This document shows, in pieces, positions 61,088 to 64,000 of a stretch of DNA of 64,000 nt. Location: the NCBI RefSeq assembly GCF_009363255.1, contig NZ_CP045318.1:2531501-2595500 (forward strand). Direction: 5' to 3'. Position 1 is the first letter of the stretch. Every line of letters begins with the position of its first letter. The translations under genes were made by a program, and so were the position numbers. The notes beneath the pieces are model-generated. The model worked only from the letters and a program-made list of their open reading frames with translations, was not told the origin of the DNA and did no database searches. This DNA comes from Roseivivax sp. THAF197b. Lineage in GTDB: Bacteria > Pseudomonadota > Alphaproteobacteria > Rhodobacterales > Rhodobacteraceae.

Positions 61088-61743
61088 GCAGCCGCCTCCG
61101 TCCTCTCGCGGGCTACTGGAGTCCCCAGCACGTCATGACCCAGGTATTCGGACAGCTCGTCCATGGCCTCCTTCGTGCGCTGGGCGACAGCCTCCGGCGT
61201 CTCGGGGCTCCGATCCTCCGGCGCGCGGCCGTGACACCGGCAGAGCCGCACCATATCCAACACTGCGCGCAGGGCAGCCTCTGAGATCGAGCCGTCATAG
61301 AGGGTCTCAGTCTGTGGCCTCATGCGTCCTGAACGGCCCACATGGCGTGTGATTTCCTTCCTGAGTGCGGAGAGGTGCTGGGATGGCGCTCCGGCCTCTT
61401 CAGCCGCCCTGTGGGCGTCAGCAAGAGTATCCGTGACCTCTCCCATCAACCGATGGAGGTCGGCCTCAGAAAGCCGCTCCACCGGCGATCTACGGACCCG
61501 CCTGATATGCAATATGCGGGCCTCCACGTCGGGACGCTTCGACAGCCTGTGCGCCCTCGCTCGGGGCGATGAAGCCTCGGCATCGATGCCATCTAGCGCC
61601 CCAGCGAAGGAAGCTAGATATGCTTCGCTGGCCGCCACTCCGGCTGCGAGGTCTTGGCAGAACTCCTCGACCTCCGGCTCCGGGTGGAGCTGATCGGGCG
61701 ACCAGGTCTCCGGCGCTTTCGCCTTAGAAGACGCGCGAGGCAT
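61084..61743 (-). CDS. Small-terminase-like DNA-binding protein
   Basis: This 219-residue protein has the N-terminal pattern of phage small terminase subunits: VEEFCQDLAAGVAASEAYLA followed by SPRARAHRLSKRPDVEARIL, a helix-turn-helix with the typical AxRLxxxPxVxxRI spacing. The rest is helical and unrecognised (LHRLMGEVTDTLADAHRAAE). In PICIs a TerS homologue redirects helper phage packaging. There is no large terminase, so this would be a satellite TerS. It starts three bases after the previous small gene's stop. Confidence 0.55.
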   Translation of the reverse strand: MPRASSKAKAPETWSPDQLHPEPEVEEFCQDLAAGVAASEAYLASFAGALDGIDAEASSPRARAHRLSKRPDVEARILHIRRVRRSPVERLSEADLHRLMGEVTDTLADAHRAAEEAGAPSQHLSALRKEITRHVGRSGRMRPQTETLYDGSISEAALRAVLDMVRLCRCHGRAPEDRSPETPEAVAQRTKEAMDELSEYLGHDVLGTPVARERTEAAA

Positions 61744-61746
61744 TGT

Positions 61747-62106
61747 TTACGCAATTCCGAGACGGCGCGCTTCGGTCATTCTGGCGGCAGGGGGCAGATC
61801 AGCCAGTCGGCGAAGCTGTTCGTCGCGCGCCGTCGCTTTAGGGGCGGCGTCCAGTTGCTCGGCCTCGTCGAGGATTTCGCGCAGCAGCTTGCCGCGCTCG
61901 GTCGCGTAGACCGATTGCACCAACTCATCGATGGATGGCTCCGGCGCACCGTTCAGGTAGCTACGGATCAGTTCGGTCCCGGTCATCTCGTTTAGGAAGT
62001 GATCGCGCGCGCCCTCGGGCACGCCTTGATCGGCGAGGTGACGTTCTAGGCGCACACGCTGACGCGCTTCGGCCAGACGTTGCTCGTGGGTGAGGCTCTT
62101 GGTCAT
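61747..62106 (-). CDS. Hypothetical protein upstream of the terminase-like gene
   Basis: This 119-residue hydrophilic helical protein begins MTKSLTHEQRLAEARQRVRL and has no signal peptide or Cys. ERGKLLREILDEAEQLDAAP may form a coiled coil. It lies between a 90-residue gene and the terminase-like gene with gaps of 18 and three bases, so it belongs to one operon. Not recognised. Confidence 0.65.
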   Translation of the reverse strand: MTKSLTHEQRLAEARQRVRLERHLADQGVPEGARDHFLNEMTGTELIRSYLNGAPEPSIDELVQSVYATERGKLLREILDEAEQLDAAPKATARDEQLRRLADLPPAARMTEARRLGIA

Positions 62107-62124
62107 GATTGTTCGTTCTTTCGA

Positions 62125-62397
62125 TCAGTGGGTGATCGCGGCTTCTGGCCGCGCAAGTTCAAGGATGCGTTGCTCGCAGATCGGACAGAACCGCGGCAGG
62201 ACCTCACCAAGCCATTCGATCAAAGGCGTTACCTCAAAGTGGAGGGCCTTGCTTCCTCTGACGCGGCGCTGTGCAAGCGGGCACTCCAGAAGTCGGCGGA
62301 GAATGCGAAGTTCATTCGGCTGCCAGCCCAGCGCGGCGGCAAAATGGTCGTGTTTGATGTACAGCTTTTCCATGGGGAATTGGCCCTGCTCGTTCAT
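62125..62397 (-). CDS. Small hypothetical protein next to attR, possible excisionase-type regulator
   Basis: This 90-residue protein starts MNEQGQFPMEKLYIKHDHFA; ATG 62373 or a GTG at 62427 are alternatives. The central part reads like a winged helix or HTH (FAAALGWQPNELRILRRLLE; LHFEVTPLIEWLGEVL) and the C terminus has CPICEQRI. It is the first gene inside the tRNA end, the usual place of an AlpA or Xis control gene in islands. That function is only inferred from position. Confidence 0.5.
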   Translation of the reverse strand: MNEQGQFPMEKLYIKHDHFAAALGWQPNELRILRRLLECPLAQRRVRGSKALHFEVTPLIEWLGEVLPRFCPICEQRILELARPEAAITH

Positions 62398-62603
62398 TTG
62401 AAGCTTTGTATGGGGGGACGACAGCACTGTGGCAGGACCCCGTCCTCACCCAAGCTGCATAGGGGCAACCTATACATGATATAACACAACATGTCAAGGT
62501 ATGGTGCACGCGGGAGAGCGCGTAAATCAGTTGAGCCATATCGCATAATGTCGACTGAAGAACATAGAACCGCGTTTTTCGCGCGGCATACCAGAGGCAG
62601 CAC

Positions 62604-62624
62604 TGGCCCCTCTTTTGGCCCCTC
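62604..62624 (+). repeat. Paired TGGCCCCTC repeats at the right end
   Basis: TGGCCCCTC at 62604-62612 and 62616-62624, spaced as in the left copy. Flanking bases are similar too (AGAGGCAG before, GAG after). They lie 32 bases inside attR. Confidence 0.7.
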
Positions 62625-62655
62625 GAGCCAAATTACCCAATAATTTCAATGCATA

Positions 62656-62667
62656 TGGTGCCCCCAC
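62656..62667 (+). repeat. attR, tRNA-Thr 3' end
   Basis: TGGTGCCCCCAC is the reverse complement of the tRNA-Thr 3' end including CCA and matches 42722-42733 exactly. The tRNA stays intact after integration because its end is duplicated. Confidence 0.85.
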
Positions 62668-62731
62668 ACGGACTCGAACCGCGGACCTACTGATTACAAA
62701 TCAGTTGCTCTACCAGCTGAGCTATAGGGGC
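62656..62731 (-). tRNA. tRNA-Thr (anticodon UGU)
   Basis: A 76-base cloverleaf is visible on the minus strand: acceptor GCCCCTA paired with TGGGGGC, D arm GCTCAGCTGGTAGAGC, anticodon stem CTGAT/ATCAG around TTTGTAA (anticodon TGT), T arm GCGGTTCGAGTCCG, discriminator A and encoded CCA. It reads ACA codons. Confidence 0.96.
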
Positions 62732-62794
62732 ACTGCGCGGCGGTTTACTGCGACCCGCGCAGCGGTGCAATATCTGCGCAGGTGAAAATCTGCA

Positions 62795-63760
62795 CTATTC
62801 GGCGAGATGACACGCCACGCGCGTGCCGCGCACGTCGCGCAGGGCCGGACGCTCCTTGCGGCAGCGCTCGACCGCGATGGGACAGCGCGGATGGAAGGCG
62901 CAGCCCGGGGGCGGATTGATCGCGTCGGGGATCTCGCCCTTGGGTGGGTCGATGTCGCGCCCGAAGGCATCCATGCGCGGCGCCGCCTCGAAGAGCATTT
63001 GCGTATAAGGGTGCTTCGGTTCGGAATAGAGCGTGTCACGCGGCGCCTCTTCCACGAGCGTGCCGAGATAGAGCACGCCGACCTTGTCGGCCATATGCCG
63101 CACCACGGTCAGATCGTGGGAGATGAAGAGATAGGTCAGGCCCAGCTCCTCGCGCAGATCCGACATCAGGTTCAGCACCTGGCTTTGGACGGACACGTCC
63201 AGCGCCGAGGTCGGCTCGTCGCAGACGATGATGCGCGGGTTGGAGGCAAGCGCACGGGCGATGCAGATCCGCTGGCGCTGACCGCCGGAGAACTCGTGCG
63301 GGTACTTGCCCACATCCTGCGCGGACAGGCCCACCTGTTCGAGCAGGCGCTCGGCCAGCCCGTCCGTGTCGCCGCCCCGCGCGGCCATCGGCTCTTCGAT
63401 GATGTCCCGCACCTTCCAGCGCGGGTTCAGGGAGGCATAAGGATCCTGGAAGATCATCTGCACGTTTTCGCGCACCTTCGCGCGGCGCTCGCCCTCGGGT
63501 TCGGTCGCGAGGTCCACGCCATCAATCTCCACCTTGCCTGACGACGGCGGCACGAGGCCCACGACGATCTTGCCGATGGTGGACTTGCCCGATCCGCTCT
63601 CGCCCACGAGCGCATAGACGGAGTTCTCCTCGATCCCGAAGGAAACGTCCGAAACAGCCGTCAGCAGCGCGCGCGGCAGCCGTTCGATCACGCGGTTGAG
63701 CCAGGGTTTGGAGACGTCGAAGACGCGGGTCAGGTTCTCGACCTCGATGAGCGCGCTCAT
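62795..63760 (-). CDS. dppF: Dipeptide/oligopeptide ABC transporter ATP-binding protein (DppF/OppF-like)
   Basis: This 321-residue ABC ATPase starts MSALIEVENLTRVFDV. Walker A is GESGSGKSTIGK, the signature FSGGQRQRICIARALA and Walker B IIVCDEPTSALDV. The C-terminal oligopeptide-transporter extension has PKHPYTQMLFEAAP and four Cys (CAFHPRCPIAVERC; ACHLA), which in related proteins bind an iron-sulfur cluster or zinc. It overlaps its partner ATPase by four bases. The substrate is a peptide or related nutrient. Confidence 0.93.
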   Translation of the reverse strand: MSALIEVENLTRVFDVSKPWLNRVIERLPRALLTAVSDVSFGIEENSVYALVGESGSGKSTIGKIVVGLVPPSSGKVEIDGVDLATEPEGERRAKVRENVQMIFQDPYASLNPRWKVRDIIEEPMAARGGDTDGLAERLLEQVGLSAQDVGKYPHEFSGGQRQRICIARALASNPRIIVCDEPTSALDVSVQSQVLNLMSDLREELGLTYLFISHDLTVVRHMADKVGVLYLGTLVEEAPRDTLYSEPKHPYTQMLFEAAPRMDAFGRDIDPPKGEIPDAINPPPGCAFHPRCPIAVERCRKERPALRDVRGTRVACHLAE

Positions 63761-64000
63761 GCTGAGACCTCTTCTTTCTCGGATGTGGCAGGCAGCGGGA
63801 ACCAGCAGGCGGCGCGTCCTTCGCAGGCCGTGAGGTCCGGTGCGGGGTTCTGGCGGCACTTGGCCTCGGCCCGGTCGCAGCGGGGATGGAAGGCGCAGCC
63901 GTCGGGCAGATGTTCGAGCCGCGGCATGGAGCCGGGGATCTGGCGCAGGCGCTTCTGACCCTGGGAGGCCAGCGGTGTGGAGCCCATGAGCCCCGCCGTA
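63757..64000 (-). CDS. dppD: Dipeptide/oligopeptide ABC transporter ATP-binding protein (DppD/OppD-like), C-terminal part
   Basis: Only about 81 C-terminal codons are in the window. They read LMGSTPLA, RLRQIPGSMPRLEHLPDGCA and FHPRCDRAEAKC, the typical C-terminal domain of DppD/OppD with its Cys motif. The stop overlaps the dppF start by four bases. The nucleotide-binding domain lies beyond the edge. Confidence 0.9.
   Translation of the reverse strand, partial: TAGLMGSTPLASQGQKRLRQIPGSMPRLEHLPDGCAFHPRCDRAEAKCRQNPAPDLTACEGRAACWFPLPATSEKEEVSA

Larger units (their letters stand above)
42722..62667. mobile_element. Integrated element of about 19.9 kb in tRNA-Thr, phage-satellite-like
   Basis: The element lies between two direct copies of TGGTGCCCCCAC (42722-42733 and 62656-62667), the second being the 3' end of tRNA-Thr. 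It contains a P4-type integrase near one end, a DUF927 primase/helicase-like gene, an iteron-like array, a small-terminase-like gene, small genes near the tRNA and a block of defence-type genes. No capsid, tail, portal or large terminase gene is present. This fits a P4- or PICI-like satellite or a replicating genomic island. GC is visibly lower in parts (48.9-49.9 kb, 51.5-54 kb). Confidence 0.85.

Overview
The window reads as a chromosomal segment of a high-GC alphaproteobacterium of the Rhodobacteraceae (Roseobacter/Rhodobacter group). The evidence is the layout of its division and cell-wall cluster with a long structured leader before mraZ, a DUF1127 gene followed by CCUCCUCCC-loop small RNAs (an arrangement known from Rhodobacter sphaeroides), an FnrL-type FNR box, a bacteriophytochrome pair and a TakP-like TRAP transporter. 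No database search was possible; names rest on motifs and gene order.

Bases 1-6680 (minus strand) hold the start of the dcw cluster: mraZ, rsmH, ftsL, ftsI, murE and the 5' part of murF. Its leader of up to 600 bases contains a strong intrinsic terminator next to mraZ (position of the sRNA UpsM) and, further upstream, nine TGGGA/TGGGT boxes of the kind bound by MraZ. Bases 6775-13996 (plus strand) form a cobalamin-riboswitch operon with its own outer-membrane receptor, binding protein, ABC transporter and energising complex: btuB, btuF, btuC, btuD, exbB, two exbD genes and tonB. The second ExbD has Asn where the family's proton-carrying Asp is expected. Bases 14198-15269 hold a heat-shock-type promoter, a DUF1127 gene and six tandem CcsR-like RNA units (twelve hairpins), followed by valS.

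Bases 18600-22350 hold heme oxygenase and a bacteriophytochrome hybrid kinase, then an FNR-controlled cytochrome c lipoprotein. Bases 22360-42602 are mostly nitrogen acquisition: a complete urease operon (ureDABCEFG with two extra small genes), the urtABCDE urea ABC transporter, a TRAP transporter whose large subunit carries a long coiled-coil tail, an amidase and a gamma-glutamyltransferase.

Bases 42722-62667 are an integrated element of about 19.9 kb in the 3' end of a tRNA-Thr(UGU) gene, bounded by a 12-bp direct repeat. It has a P4-type integrase, a large DUF927 primase/helicase-like protein, an iteron-like GC-rich array that may be its origin, a small-terminase-like protein and no structural phage genes. 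This looks like a phage satellite (P4/PICI-like). Its cargo is defence-like: a reverse transcriptase with a structured upstream region, a CoiA-like nuclease, a RES-domain NAD+-degrading protein with HEPN-type N terminus, a TerB-like/BRCT protein, a serine recombinase, and a GIY-YIG gene precisely interrupted by an IS3-family element. After the tRNA, a dipeptide/oligopeptide ABC transporter (two ATPases, one cut by the window edge) resumes the core chromosome.
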